Shown: piece after piece, positions 1-7,009 of the stretch | How the letters are laid out: each line of letters begins with the position of its first letter | How positions within the stretch are numbered: position 1 is the stretch's first letter | Assembly: GCA_019347995.1 (NCBI GenBank) | Contig: JAHWKH010000012.1 | Location: 1-14,730, forward strand | Origin: Gemmatimonadota bacterium | GTDB lineage: Bacteria > Gemmatimonadota > Gemmatimonadetes > Longimicrobiales > UBA6960 | Direction of reading: 5' to 3' | Length of the DNA: 14,730 bases | Notes under the pieces: model-generated | Database searches by the model: none | Told to the model about the DNA's origin: nothing | The model's input: only the letters and a program-made list of their open reading frames with translations | Program-made: the position numbers and the translations under genes

Positions 1-297
1 GAGAAGGAGGCGTTCGGGCTGGTGGCGCTGGAGGCGATGGCCTGCGGTGTGCCCGTGATCGGCAGCGACGCCGGCGGGCTGCCCGAGATCGTGGACGACT
101 CGGTGGGAGGGCTGTTCGAGCCCGCCGACGCCAAGTCGTTGTCGGACAAGGTCGTAGATCTTCTCACCTCGAGTGATCTGGAGGTGAAGGGACGGCGTGC
201 CCGGGAGCGGGTCGTGGCCCACTGGAGCAACGAGCGACTGGCGGACAGGCACGTGGAGATCTACGAATCGGTCCTTGCGGAGCGGGGGGAGGGGTAG
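1..297 (+). CDS. bshA: GT4 glycosyltransferase, BshA-like, C-terminal fragment
   Basis: The reading frame is open from the first base and stops at TAG 295-297, so only the last 98 residues are visible. They form the C-terminal half of a GT-B fold. The EKEAFGLVALEAMACGVPVIG stretch (E-x7-E nucleotide-sugar binding motif) is followed by GGLPEIV and a helical tail ending in IYESVL. This form closely resembles BshA, which transfers GlcNAc from UDP-GlcNAc to L-malate in the first step of bacillithiol synthesis. BshA is normally about 380 residues, so roughly three quarters lies upstream of the window. Only 3 nt separate it from the next gene, so the two are probably co-transcribed. The next genes concern membrane glycolipids, so another GT4 specificity is possible. 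GT4 family is near certain; the BshA assignment is moderate. Confidence 0.8.
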   Translation, partial: EKEAFGLVALEAMACGVPVIGSDAGGLPEIVDDSVGGLFEPADAKSLSDKVVDLLTSSDLEVKGRRARERVVAHWSNERLADRHVEIYESVLAERGEG

Positions 298-300
298 CCC

Positions 301-2892
301 ATGGCGAAGAGCCGACGCGATCGGAAGGCGAAGGTCCGCTCCGGGGCGGGGGGGAAGCGGGCGCGGTCCACGGGCGACGTCTTCCCGTCGGTGCCCCGCT
401 GGCTGCCGCCCGTGCTGTACGGGCTGCTCACCCTCCTGCTGTTCCGGGCCTTCGTCTTCTCCGACGCGATGCTGTACGGCGGCGACACCGAGGCCCTGGG
501 CTACATGGCCCGCGCCTTCTACGCCGACGCGCTGCGGGAGGGCTCCTTCCCGCTGTGGAACCCCCTCCTCCTGGGCGGCATGCCGTTCCTGGACGCCCTG
601 GCGGCGGGGGATTCGCTCTACCCCACGGCTCTCCTGCTCCTGGTGACCGAGACGTACCGTGCCCTGGGATGGAAGCTGGTGCTGCACGTCTTCGCGGCGG
701 GGCTCTTCATGTTCGGCTGGACCCGGAGCCTCGGCGCCAGCCGCGCCGGCGCCCTCCTGGCCGGGCTGGGCTACATGCTCGGGCCGTTCTTCGTCACGCT
801 GATCTTTCCGGGCCACGACGGGAAGATGTTCGTGACGGCGCTGACGCCCCTCCTGTTCTGGGCCATGGAATGGACGTTCCTGCGCCGGGGGCTGCTTCCG
901 TACGTGGCGGTCTCGCTGGTGGTGGCGCTGGTGATCCTCACCACCCACTTCCAGATGGCCTACTTCCTGTTCGGGGCCGCGGGCATCTACTACGGGGTGC
1001 GCTGCGCGATGGTGTGGCGCGGCGTGTCCGGCGAGGACGCGGCGGGGCGGGGCGGGGGGGTGACGGTCCCCGGCGAAGGCGCCGCCGGTCCGAAAGGCGC
1101 CGCGCGGCCGGGCGCCGGCGGAGCGGCGCTGGCCCGCTTCGGGCTCTTCCTGGCCGCGTCGCTGGTGGGCGCGGCCGCCGCGGGCGTGCAGCTGGTGCCG
1201 GCGGTGAGCTACGTGACCGAGCACAGCCGCCGCACGGCCACCACCACCGGCGCGGACGAGGCCGCCAACCTGGCGTACGCATCCTCCTGGTCGCTCCACC
1301 CCGAGGAGGTCGTGTCGGTCCTGGTGGCTCCAGAGTTCGTGGGCAACAACGCCGGCGACTTCCTTCCCGGTGGCGACGTCCCGGCGTGGGCCACGAGCAC
1401 GTACTGGGGCCGCAACCCCATGAAGAGCAACCACGAATACGTGGGGGTGGTCGTGCTGCTGCTGGCCGGCCTCTCGTTCGTGGGCGGCGCGCGCAGGGCG
1501 GTGCGCTGGTGCCTCGCGGGGCTCGGCCTGGCCGGGCTCCTCTACGCGCTGGGCGCCCACACGCCGGTGTGGCGCGTCGTCTACGAGGTGATGCCCGGGG
1601 TGAGCCTCTTCCGGGCTCCGTCCATGGCAATCTTCATGTTCGGCTTCGCGGCGGCGACGCTGGCGGCGCTCGGGGTGGACCGGCTCCTCGAGGCGGTGGC
1701 GGGGGACGAGGAGGGCTGGCGCCCGGTCCAGCGGACGCTCTGGGCGGGGGCGGGTGTGCTGGTCCTCGTCATGCTCTTCGCCGGCTCCGGCGCGCTGCTC
1801 TCCTTCTGGAGGGGCGTGATCCATGCGCCCGCCGCGCCGGCGGCGCGGGAGGCGGCGCGGCCGTTCATCGCCCGGGGCTTCCACGTGGCCGCAGTGTTCG
1901 GCCTCGCCGTGGCGGCCCTGGGATGGGCGGCCCGGGCCGGCCACCTGCCGCGCTGGGGGCTGCTGGCGGGGCTCGGCCTCCTGGTGGTGGTGGACCTCTG
2001 GCGCGTGGACGCCGCCTTCGTCCAGGTGGCCGACCCGGCGCGCGTGCAGAGGCTCGATCCCAACGTCCAGGTGCTGGTCGAGCGCCTGGAGCGGGAGCCG
2101 CCCTTCCGCCTCTGGAAGATCGGCGACACGCAGGACGTGGGGCCCGCCGCGTTCGGCGTCGAGCTGGCGGGGGGGCACCACCCCAACGACCTGGCCCGCT
2201 ATCGCGAGCTCATCGGCCAGGTGGGCGGCGGCCAGGCCGAGAACCTGTTCAACACCAACGTGGCGGCCCTGCTCAACGTGAAATACGTGCTCTGGCCCAC
2301 GCTGGCGCAGGGTGGGGAGCTCCAGGGCTTCCCCAAGGTGGCGGAGTCGCAGCTGGCCGACGGCCGGGTCTACGAGAGCCTGTACGCCTTCCCGGGGCTG
2401 GAGCGGGCGCGGCTGGTCGGGGCCGCCGAGGTGGTGCCGGACGAGGCGGCCGTGGAGCGGATCCTGGAGGAGGGCTTCGATCCCGCGACCACCGCCGTCC
2501 TGCCCGAGCCGCCGGCGGTGGAGCTGCCGGGCTCTCCGGTGGAAGGCGAGGTCGCGTGGGAGGTGCGCGAGCCGAACCGCCAGCGCCTGCGGGTGAGGGC
2601 CTCCGGCAACGCGCTCCTGGTGATCGCCGACAACTGGTACCCGGCCTGGCAGGCCACCGTCGACGGGGAGCCGGCGCCGGTCCTGCGGGCCTACCACACG
2701 CTGCGGGCCGTCCCCCTGTCCGCCGGGGAGCACGTGGTGGAGCTGGAATACCGCTCGGGCGTGGTGCGGGCGGGCCTCCTGCTCAGCCTGGGCGCCCTGG
2801 CGCTTCTGGCCGCGGTGGGCGCGGGGTCGTGGGCGCGGGGACGCCGGGCCCATGGGCGAGCCGCCCCGGGGCATGCCGATGACGGTGGCTGA
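301..2892 (+). CDS. YfhO-family polytopic membrane protein (GT-C-like)
   Basis: This is an 863-residue integral membrane protein. A basic cytoplasmic N-terminus (about residues 1-30) precedes the first membrane segment near 36-53. Then comes a loop with GGDTE (60-64) and PLWNP (84-88), followed by many hydrophobic segments. It ends in a soluble beta-rich domain with DNWYPAWQATVDG, then a last membrane helix. The acidic first loop, the WNP motif and the C-terminal 'NWYPAW' domain are hallmarks of the YfhO family (PF09586). YfhO has GT-C topology and is linked in Firmicutes to glycosylation of lipoteichoic acid or other envelope polymers from lipid-linked sugars. A Gly/Ala/Pro-rich cytoplasmic-type insert lies at about residues 241-278. 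The start follows GGGGAGGGG just upstream and sits 3 nt after the previous stop. The substrate is unknown. Confidence 0.85.
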   Translation: MAKSRRDRKAKVRSGAGGKRARSTGDVFPSVPRWLPPVLYGLLTLLLFRAFVFSDAMLYGGDTEALGYMARAFYADALREGSFPLWNPLLLGGMPFLDALAAGDSLYPTALLLLVTETYRALGWKLVLHVFAAGLFMFGWTRSLGASRAGALLAGLGYMLGPFFVTLIFPGHDGKMFVTALTPLLFWAMEWTFLRRGLLPYVAVSLVVALVILTTHFQMAYFLFGAAGIYYGVRCAMVWRGVSGEDAAGRGGGVTVPGEGAAGPKGAARPGAGGAALARFGLFLAASLVGAAAAGVQLVPAVSYVTEHSRRTATTTGADEAANLAYASSWSLHPEEVVSVLVAPEFVGNNAGDFLPGGDVPAWATSTYWGRNPMKSNHEYVGVVVLLLAGLSFVGGARRAVRWCLAGLGLAGLLYALGAHTPVWRVVYEVMPGVSLFRAPSMAIFMFGFAAATLAALGVDRLLEAVAGDEEGWRPVQRTLWAGAGVLVLVMLFAGSGALLSFWRGVIHAPAAPAAREAARPFIARGFHVAAVFGLAVAALGWAARAGHLPRWGLLAGLGLLVVVDLWRVDAAFVQVADPARVQRLDPNVQVLVERLEREPPFRLWKIGDTQDVGPAAFGVELAGGHHPNDLARYRELIGQVGGGQAENLFNTNVAALLNVKYVLWPTLAQGGELQGFPKVAESQLADGRVYESLYAFPGLERARLVGAAEVVPDEAAVERILEEGFDPATTAVLPEPPAVELPGSPVEGEVAWEVREPNRQRLRVRASGNALLVIADNWYPAWQATVDGEPAPVLRAYHTLRAVPLSAGEHVVELEYRSGVVRAGLLLSLGALALLAAVGAGSWARGRRAHGRAAPGHADDGG

Positions 2893-3889
2893 GGCGGTGG
2901 GGGGGCCGGAGGAGGGGGCTGCCTCACCCGCCGGACCCCCGTCGTCGGGAAGGCCGGGACGCCGCCTCCTGCTGCGCGCGGTCCAACTGGCGCTGACGGC
3001 GCTCGTCACCTGGTGGATCCTCGACCGGGTCGGCCTCACGCTGGACGCGCTGTCGGGCGTGGACCTCGCCGCGTGGCGTCCTTCCTGGACGCTCCTCCTC
3101 CTCTCGTGCGTGGCCCTGGCGCTGGGGTACGTGGCGTCGGGCCTGATCTGGGGACGGATGGTGCGCGACCTGGGAGGCCCTCGCCTGGCTCCCCTCGACG
3201 CGGTGAGCGTCTACATGGTGGCCAACCTCGGCCGCTACGTGCCGGGCAAGCTCTGGCAGATCGCGGGCCTGGCGGTTCTGGCCCGGCGGCGGGGCGTTCC
3301 GGCCGCGGTGGCCACGGCCGCGGCGGTGGCCGGGCAGGCCGTGGCCCTGGCCGGAGCCACGGTCGTCGGGTTCGGCGCCATCGTGGCGGGGCCTCCGCCC
3401 CTGCGCCGCTTCACTCCGTGGGTGGCGGCGGGCGTCGTGCTGGTGGTGGCGTTGGTGGCGGTGCCGGCGCTGTCACGCCGATCCGCCCGCGTCTGGTTCC
3501 GCCTCACCCGGACCGACCTCCCGGAGGGCGTGGAGCCCGGCGGAGCCGACGGGCTTCGCTGGCTGGCCCTGTACACCCTCAACTGGGGCCTGTACGCGCT
3601 GGCGTTCTGGCTCCTGGTCCGCAGCTTCGGCCTGCCGGGCTCGCCGCTCGTCGTGGCACCGGCGTTCGCGGCCGCCTACGTGCTGGGCTACGCCGTCCTC
3701 TTCGCCCCGGCCGGGATCGGCGTGCGCGAGGGCTTTCTGGTGGCGCTGCTGGCGCCGGTGATGGGAACCGTCCCCGCCGGCGTCCTGGCCGGACTGGCGC
3801 GCCTGTGGACCACGGGGGTGGAGCTCCTGCCCGCGGCCGCGTTCTGGGGACGGGAGCTGGCGGGGAAGGGGAGGACGGACGATGGATGA
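2852..3889 (+). CDS. Lysylphosphatidylglycerol synthase TM-region / UPF0104 flippase-like protein
   Basis: An integral membrane protein of up to 345 residues with about eight hydrophobic segments. The motifs NLGRYVPGKLWQ (about residues 129-140) and FAPAGIGVREG (about 285-295) are characteristic of the LPG_synthase_TM/UPF0104 family (PF03706). That family includes the flippase half of MprF, AglD-like proteins and many glycolipid-cluster proteins of unknown role. There is no C-terminal aminoacyltransferase domain, so it is not a complete MprF. The start is uncertain. ATG 2852 overlaps the previous gene by 41 nt, while in-frame ATGs at 2873 and 2879 give smaller overlaps; none has a strong ribosome binding site. 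Lying between a YfhO protein and a polyprenyl-phosphate sugar synthase, it may translocate or present a lipid-linked sugar; that role is inferred from context. Confidence 0.85.
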   Translation: MGEPPRGMPMTVAEAVGGPEEGAASPAGPPSSGRPGRRLLLRAVQLALTALVTWWILDRVGLTLDALSGVDLAAWRPSWTLLLLSCVALALGYVASGLIWGRMVRDLGGPRLAPLDAVSVYMVANLGRYVPGKLWQIAGLAVLARRRGVPAAVATAAAVAGQAVALAGATVVGFGAIVAGPPPLRRFTPWVAAGVVLVVALVAVPALSRRSARVWFRLTRTDLPEGVEPGGADGLRWLALYTLNWGLYALAFWLLVRSFGLPGSPLVVAPAFAAAYVLGYAVLFAPAGIGVREGFLVALLAPVMGTVPAGVLAGLARLWTTGVELLPAAAFWGRELAGKGRTDDG

Positions 3890-4718
3890 GGGCCTGGGCG
3901 TGCAGCACACCCCCACCACGGCGGAGCTGACACGGCCCCCGAAGGATACCTCGGTGGACGCCCGGCGGGACCGTTCGTTCGGTCCCGGTGCGCGGTTCCT
4001 CGTCATTATCCCGACCTACAACGAGCTGGACAACGTGGGCAGGATCGTCCCCATGGTGCTGGCGAAGGACGCGCGTTTCGACGTCCTGGTGGTGGACGAC
4101 AACTCCCCCGACGGGACGGGGGAGGCCGTGGCCGCCATGGCGGGGGACGAGCCGCGCGTCCATCTGCTGGCGCGCGCCGGCAAGGAGGGGCTCGGCAAGG
4201 CCTATCTGGCCGGCTTCGCGTGGGCCCTGGAGAGGGACTACGCGCTGATCTTCGAGATGGACGCCGACTTCTCGCACCACCCGGACAACCTTCCGGCCTT
4301 CCTGGACCGCGCCGAGAGCACCGATGTGGTCATCGGATCGCGCTACGTGGACGGGCGCGTCACGGTGGTGAACTGGCCCATGAGCCGGCTCCTGATCAGC
4401 TACTTCGGCAGCTTCTACGCGCGTACCATCACCGGGCTTCCGGTGCGCGACGCCACGGGTGGCTTCAACTGCTTCCGCCGGGAGGTGCTGGCCTCGCTGG
4501 ACCTGTCCCGTGTCCGCTCCAACGGCTATGCCTTCCAGATCGAGCTCAAGTTCCGGGCGTGGCGACAGGGGTACCGGCTTGCCGAGGTCCCCATCGTGTT
4601 CACCGAGCGGGAGTCGGGGGAGTCGAAGATGTCGAAGCGGATCGTGCGCGAGGCGGTGTGGCGCGTGTGGTGGCTGCGATTGCAGGACATGCTGGGAAGA
4701 CTCCAGGAGAGCCCATGA
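3882..4718 (+). CDS. GT2 glycosyltransferase, polyprenyl-phosphate mannose synthase-like (Dpm1-type)
   Basis: A 278-residue GT-A glycosyltransferase. Visible motifs are VIIPTYNE (41-48), VVDDNSPDGT (70-79), the catalytic metal-site EMDADFSHHP (125-134), GSRYV (152-156) and DATGGFNCF (190-198). All are typical of dolichyl/polyprenyl-phosphate beta-D-mannosyltransferases. The enzyme would move a hexose, probably mannose, from a nucleotide sugar to polyprenyl phosphate on the cytoplasmic face. It lacks the C-terminal GtrA-like membrane domain found in some homologues, so it should be peripheral. The first 35 or so residues are a non-conserved extension. ATG 3882 is preceded by GGAGGA (3870-3875) with a 6-nt spacer and overlaps the previous stop by 8 nt. 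The product would serve as donor for a GT-C enzyme such as the YfhO-family neighbour (inference). Glucose instead of mannose cannot be excluded. Confidence 0.9.
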   Translation: MDEGLGVQHTPTTAELTRPPKDTSVDARRDRSFGPGARFLVIIPTYNELDNVGRIVPMVLAKDARFDVLVVDDNSPDGTGEAVAAMAGDEPRVHLLARAGKEGLGKAYLAGFAWALERDYALIFEMDADFSHHPDNLPAFLDRAESTDVVIGSRYVDGRVTVVNWPMSRLLISYFGSFYARTITGLPVRDATGGFNCFRREVLASLDLSRVRSNGYAFQIELKFRAWRQGYRLAEVPIVFTERESGESKMSKRIVREAVWRVWWLRLQDMLGRLQESP

Positions 4719-5431
4719 CCGGCGAGCGCCCCGACGAACGCCGCATCGACGCGGAGTACTACGACTCCAGCGCCTACTTCGAGGGCGGTACCGAGCACCT
4801 CACCGACCTGGACAGCGCATTCCAGCGCTACCGGGTGGGGAAGGTCCTGGCCATCTACGACCCGCTACCCGACGAGCGGGTGCTGGACCTCGGGTGTGGA
4901 TGGGGGACGTTCGAGTGGGTCCTGGGGCCGCGGGTGGCCGCTATGGTGGGCGTCGATTTCAGCGCCCGCTCGGTGGAGATGTGCCGCGAGCGGCTGAAGG
5001 CCACGGACCTGGAGAACGTCCGCTTCGTGCAGGCCGACGCGGGGGAGACCGGGCTGGAGGCCGAGTCCTTCGACCTGGTGATGGCGGCCGACCTCTTCGA
5101 GCACCTGTATCCCGACGACGCGCGCAGGGTGGTGGGCGAGGCGCACCGCGTCCTCAAGCGTGGGGGCCGCTTCTCCATCTGGACACCGCACCGGGGCCAC
5201 GTCCTGGAGATCCTGAAGAACAATCGCGTGCTGCTGAAGCCCGACCCCACGCACGTGGACTACAAGTCGATGGACGATCTCCGATCGATGCTCTCCGGGG
5301 CCGGCTTCGTCATCGAGAAGGCGTACTACGCCGAGTCGCACCTGCCGGTGCTGCGGGCGGTGGAGCGGGCGCTCATGTCGTCCGTGCCGCAGCTGAGACG
5401 CAGGATCGCGCTGCTGGGGAGGAAGGTGTAG
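4715..5431 (+). CDS. Class I SAM-dependent methyltransferase
   Basis: A 238-residue methyltransferase with a Rossmann fold. Motif I is VLDLGCGWG (56-64), the acidic ribose contact is in VGVDFS (78-83), motif II/III contains QADAG (106-110), and FDLVMAADLFEHL (119-131) is motif IV. The acceptor is not readable from sequence. Related UbiE/Methyltransf_11-type enzymes in polysaccharide clusters methylate sugars, lipids or quinone-like molecules. ATG 4715 overlaps the GT2 stop as ATGA and has AGGAGA at 4705-4710, so translation is coupled and the enzyme probably belongs to the same envelope-glycan operon. It appears to be the last gene of the operon, since the next coding start is 99 nt on. The family is certain; the substrate is unknown. 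Confidence 0.88.
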   Translation: MTGERPDERRIDAEYYDSSAYFEGGTEHLTDLDSAFQRYRVGKVLAIYDPLPDERVLDLGCGWGTFEWVLGPRVAAMVGVDFSARSVEMCRERLKATDLENVRFVQADAGETGLEAESFDLVMAADLFEHLYPDDARRVVGEAHRVLKRGGRFSIWTPHRGHVLEILKNNRVLLKPDPTHVDYKSMDDLRSMLSGAGFVIEKAYYAESHLPVLRAVERALMSSVPQLRRRIALLGRKV

Positions 5432-5435
5432 CCTG

Positions 5436-5506
5436 GCCGGACCCCCCGTTTTTCACGCTCCGGCTCCTCGTGCCGTTCCACTGACGGGAAGGGGAGAGGC
5501 CCTTCC
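5436..5506. other. Intergenic hairpins between glycan operon and sigma module
   Basis: Two inverted repeats lie between the methyltransferase stop and the next gene. GCCGGA (5436-5441) pairs with TCCGGC (5459-5464) around a 17-nt loop that contains C6-G-T5. GGAAGGG (5487-5493) pairs with CCCTTCC (5500-5506) around a 6-nt loop. Neither is followed by a T-run, so they are not canonical intrinsic terminators. They may still end or attenuate the upstream transcript before the sigma-factor module. Confidence 0.3.
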
Positions 5507-5530
5507 GGAACCGGCACGGGGAGGCACAAG

Positions 5531-5665
5531 ATGACGGCATGGAGAACCACGCTCCGCGTCCTGAAGGACGCGCTGCTCCTGGCGCTGACCTGCGGGATGG
5601 TCCCTCTCTGGATCGCGGCCAGGACGCTCGCGGTGGTGGCGGGCGGACCGGTCCACCCGGCTTGA
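5531..5665 (+). CDS. 44-aa single-pass membrane peptide upstream of ECF sigma factor
   Basis: This short frame was found by eye. ATG 5531 has an excellent ribosome binding site, GGGGAGG at 5518-5524, with a 6-nt spacer. The peptide starts MTAWRTTLRVLKDALLLALT and ends at TGA 5663-5665. A basic N-terminus (Arg5, Arg9, Lys12) precedes one hydrophobic segment at about residues 14-38, fitting a small inner-membrane protein. About nine tenths of its third codon positions are G or C, like the neighbouring genes. The alternative frame through the same bases, which would extend the sigma factor to ATG 5539, has only about 57% GC at third positions. The stop overlaps the sigma-factor TTG as TTGA, implying coupled translation. 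I recognise no family; it could be a membrane sensor or tether for the sigma/alkyltransferase pair, or only a leader peptide. Confidence 0.6.
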   Translation: MTAWRTTLRVLKDALLLALTCGMVPLWIAARTLAVVAGGPVHPA

Positions 5666-6195
5666 GCGCGTCCGCCGCCGCGGCGCGCGAGGAGCCCCTG
5701 GCGGCCTGGATGGGCCGGTACGGAGGCGAGCTCCGGGCCCATCTGCGCCGCTTCGTTGGGCCGGACGACGCCGAGGACCTCCTCCAGGAGGTCTGGCTCA
5801 CGGCCCACCGCCGGCCGCCCGACGCGGGGGAAGGCTCCAACGTGCGCGCCTGGCTCTACCGCGTCGCGACCCGGGCCGCGCTGGACCACGTCTCGCGCCG
5901 CGACCGGCGGCGCAGGCTCCTGGACTCGGGCGCCGACCGCCTCGTGGACGAGCCCCCCACATCCGCCGATCCCGCTGCGGCGGAGGAGACGCGGCGGCGG
6001 GTGAGGGAGGCCATCGCGCGCCTGCCCCGGAAGCAGAGGGAGGCCGTGTGGCTCCGGTGGATCGACGGGCTCTCCTACGAGGAGGTGGCGGAGCGCCTGG
6101 CCTGCTCGCCCGAGAGCGCGCGGGCCAACGTGTATCAGGCCCTGAAACGGCTCCGAAGCGATCTCGCGGAGCTCCTGAACGAGGAGGACCGATGA
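5662..6195 (+). CDS. ECF-type (sigma-70 family) RNA polymerase sigma factor
   Basis: A 177-residue ECF sigma factor with only domains 2 and 4. Region 2 spans about residues 15-85, with DAEDLLQEVWL (36-46) as the conserved core-polymerase contact and NVRAWLYRVATRAALDHVSRR following. Region 4 spans about 113-172, with LPRKQREAVWLRW and the helix-turn-helix LSYEEVAERLACSPESARAN. I chose TTG 5662 because it overlaps the stop of the upstream 44-aa frame (TTGA) and because coding-type base composition in this frame begins there. The alternative ATG 5539 is 14 nt from the only ribosome binding site and gives a non-coding-like extension. The downstream gene overlaps by ATGA. No classical zinc-type anti-sigma gene is present; the alkyltransferase occupies that position. 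Its target promoters are unknown. Confidence 0.88.
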   Translation: MSASAAAAREEPLAAWMGRYGGELRAHLRRFVGPDDAEDLLQEVWLTAHRRPPDAGEGSNVRAWLYRVATRAALDHVSRRDRRRRLLDSGADRLVDEPPTSADPAAAEETRRRVREAIARLPRKQREAVWLRWIDGLSYEEVAERLACSPESARANVYQALKRLRSDLAELLNEEDR

Positions 6196-6878
6196 GCGGC
6201 GCCCCTGCATGGGAGGACGACGTGCTCCTGGACCTGGTGATGGACGTCGCCTGGGACGAGGCGCCCGGCGGGGACGGCTCGTCCGGCGAAGGTCCGCGGG
6301 AGCGGGCCGGTGCCTACGAGGCGCTGTCGCGGCTGCTGAAGACGCAGCGCTCGGGCGACGCCGTTCGCTGGACGGAGTTCGACACCCCCTTCGGGCCCAT
6401 GTACGTGGCCGCCACCGGTCGGGGCCTGGCCCGGGTCTCCTGGCAGCAGGAGCGGGAGGCCGCCTTCCTCGAGGAGCTGGAGCGGCGTTGGCCCGACCGC
6501 CCGGTGATCCACGACGCCGCGGCCCTCGCCGAGGCGCGTGGACAGATGGAGGGGTACTTCCGCGGCGAGCGCGAGCGCTTCGATCTGCCGGTGGACCTCG
6601 CCGACCTGCCACCGTTCCAGCGCGACGTCCTGGAGGCCGTGCGGCGGGTCCCGTTCGGCGACGTCGTCCCGTACGCCGAGCTGGCCCGGCGCATCCGCCG
6701 CCCGCAGGCGCACCGCGCCGTAGGCAACGCCCTGGGAAGGAATCCCGTCGCCATCGTGGTGCCGTGCCACCGCGTCGTCCGGAGCGACGGCTCCCTGGGC
6801 GGTTACGGGGGCGGCGTCGAGTACAAGAAGCGACTCCTGCGGATCGAAGGCCGTGCCGACCTGCTGCGGACCGGATGA
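6192..6878 (+). CDS. ogt: Methylated-DNA-[protein]-cysteine S-methyltransferase with N-terminal extension
   Basis: A 228-residue protein. Residues from about 58 to the end form a complete O6-alkylguanine-DNA alkyltransferase. It has an N-terminal RNase H-like subdomain (FDTPFGPMYVAATGRGLA, 63-80), the DNA-binding helix region with RAVGNA (175-180), the suicide cysteine C192 in PCHRV (191-195), and SLGGYGGG (201-208). It repairs O6-alkylguanine by irreversible transfer to Cys192. The first 57 or so residues are extra compared with a typical Ogt. They contain two short amphipathic helices (about 8-21 and 36-51) joined by a Gly/Ser/Asp-rich linker and resemble no Ada zinc domain. ATG 6192 overlaps the sigma stop (ATGA) and follows GAGGAGG (6181-6187). 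Its position suggests the extension may bind the sigma factor; this is inference. Confidence 0.92.
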   Translation: MSGAPAWEDDVLLDLVMDVAWDEAPGGDGSSGEGPRERAGAYEALSRLLKTQRSGDAVRWTEFDTPFGPMYVAATGRGLARVSWQQEREAAFLEELERRWPDRPVIHDAAALAEARGQMEGYFRGERERFDLPVDLADLPPFQRDVLEAVRRVPFGDVVPYAELARRIRRPQAHRAVGNALGRNPVAIVVPCHRVVRSDGSLGGYGGGVEYKKRLLRIEGRADLLRTG

Positions 6879-6888
6879 GCCGTGGGTG

Positions 6889-7009
6889 TGCCGTCAACCC
6901 CGCACGCGCCGCCTCGTCATCCGTCCTTGCGACGCTGACGGGAAATATTGCCGGGAACCCCGCACGGGACTCCAGACGCCTCGATCCTCGATGAGTTGAC
7001 GGGACTATC
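6889..7009. repeat. Imperfect ~60-bp tandem duplication downstream of ogt
   Basis: Two adjacent units, 6889-6948 and 6949-7009, each begin TGCCG-NN-AACCCCGCACG (16 of 18 bases identical). Both contain a GCCTCG...ATCC core and end with TGACGGGA. A third unit starts with TGCCG at 7010 and then diverges. The repeat begins 11 nt after the alkyltransferase stop. It is not coding in any convincing frame. Its function is unknown. Confidence 0.5.

Noticed and set aside
1021..1140. Low-complexity Gly/Ala/Pro stretch in the YfhO-like gene as a possible frameshift or insertion element
   Set aside because: The frame stays open and coding-like on both sides, and the stretch falls in a loop between membrane helices, where such inserts are common.
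5507..5530. GGAAC-type ECF -35 element before the 44-aa gene, suggesting autoregulation
   Set aside because: GGAAC is present, but no matching -10 lies at 15-17 nt. The start point would fall inside the coding sequence.
5539..6195. Sigma factor starting at ATG 5539
   Set aside because: The ribosome binding site is 14 nt away but only 6 nt from ATG 5531. The first 41 codons in this frame lack the high-GC third positions of all neighbours, and TTG 5662 overlaps the upstream stop.
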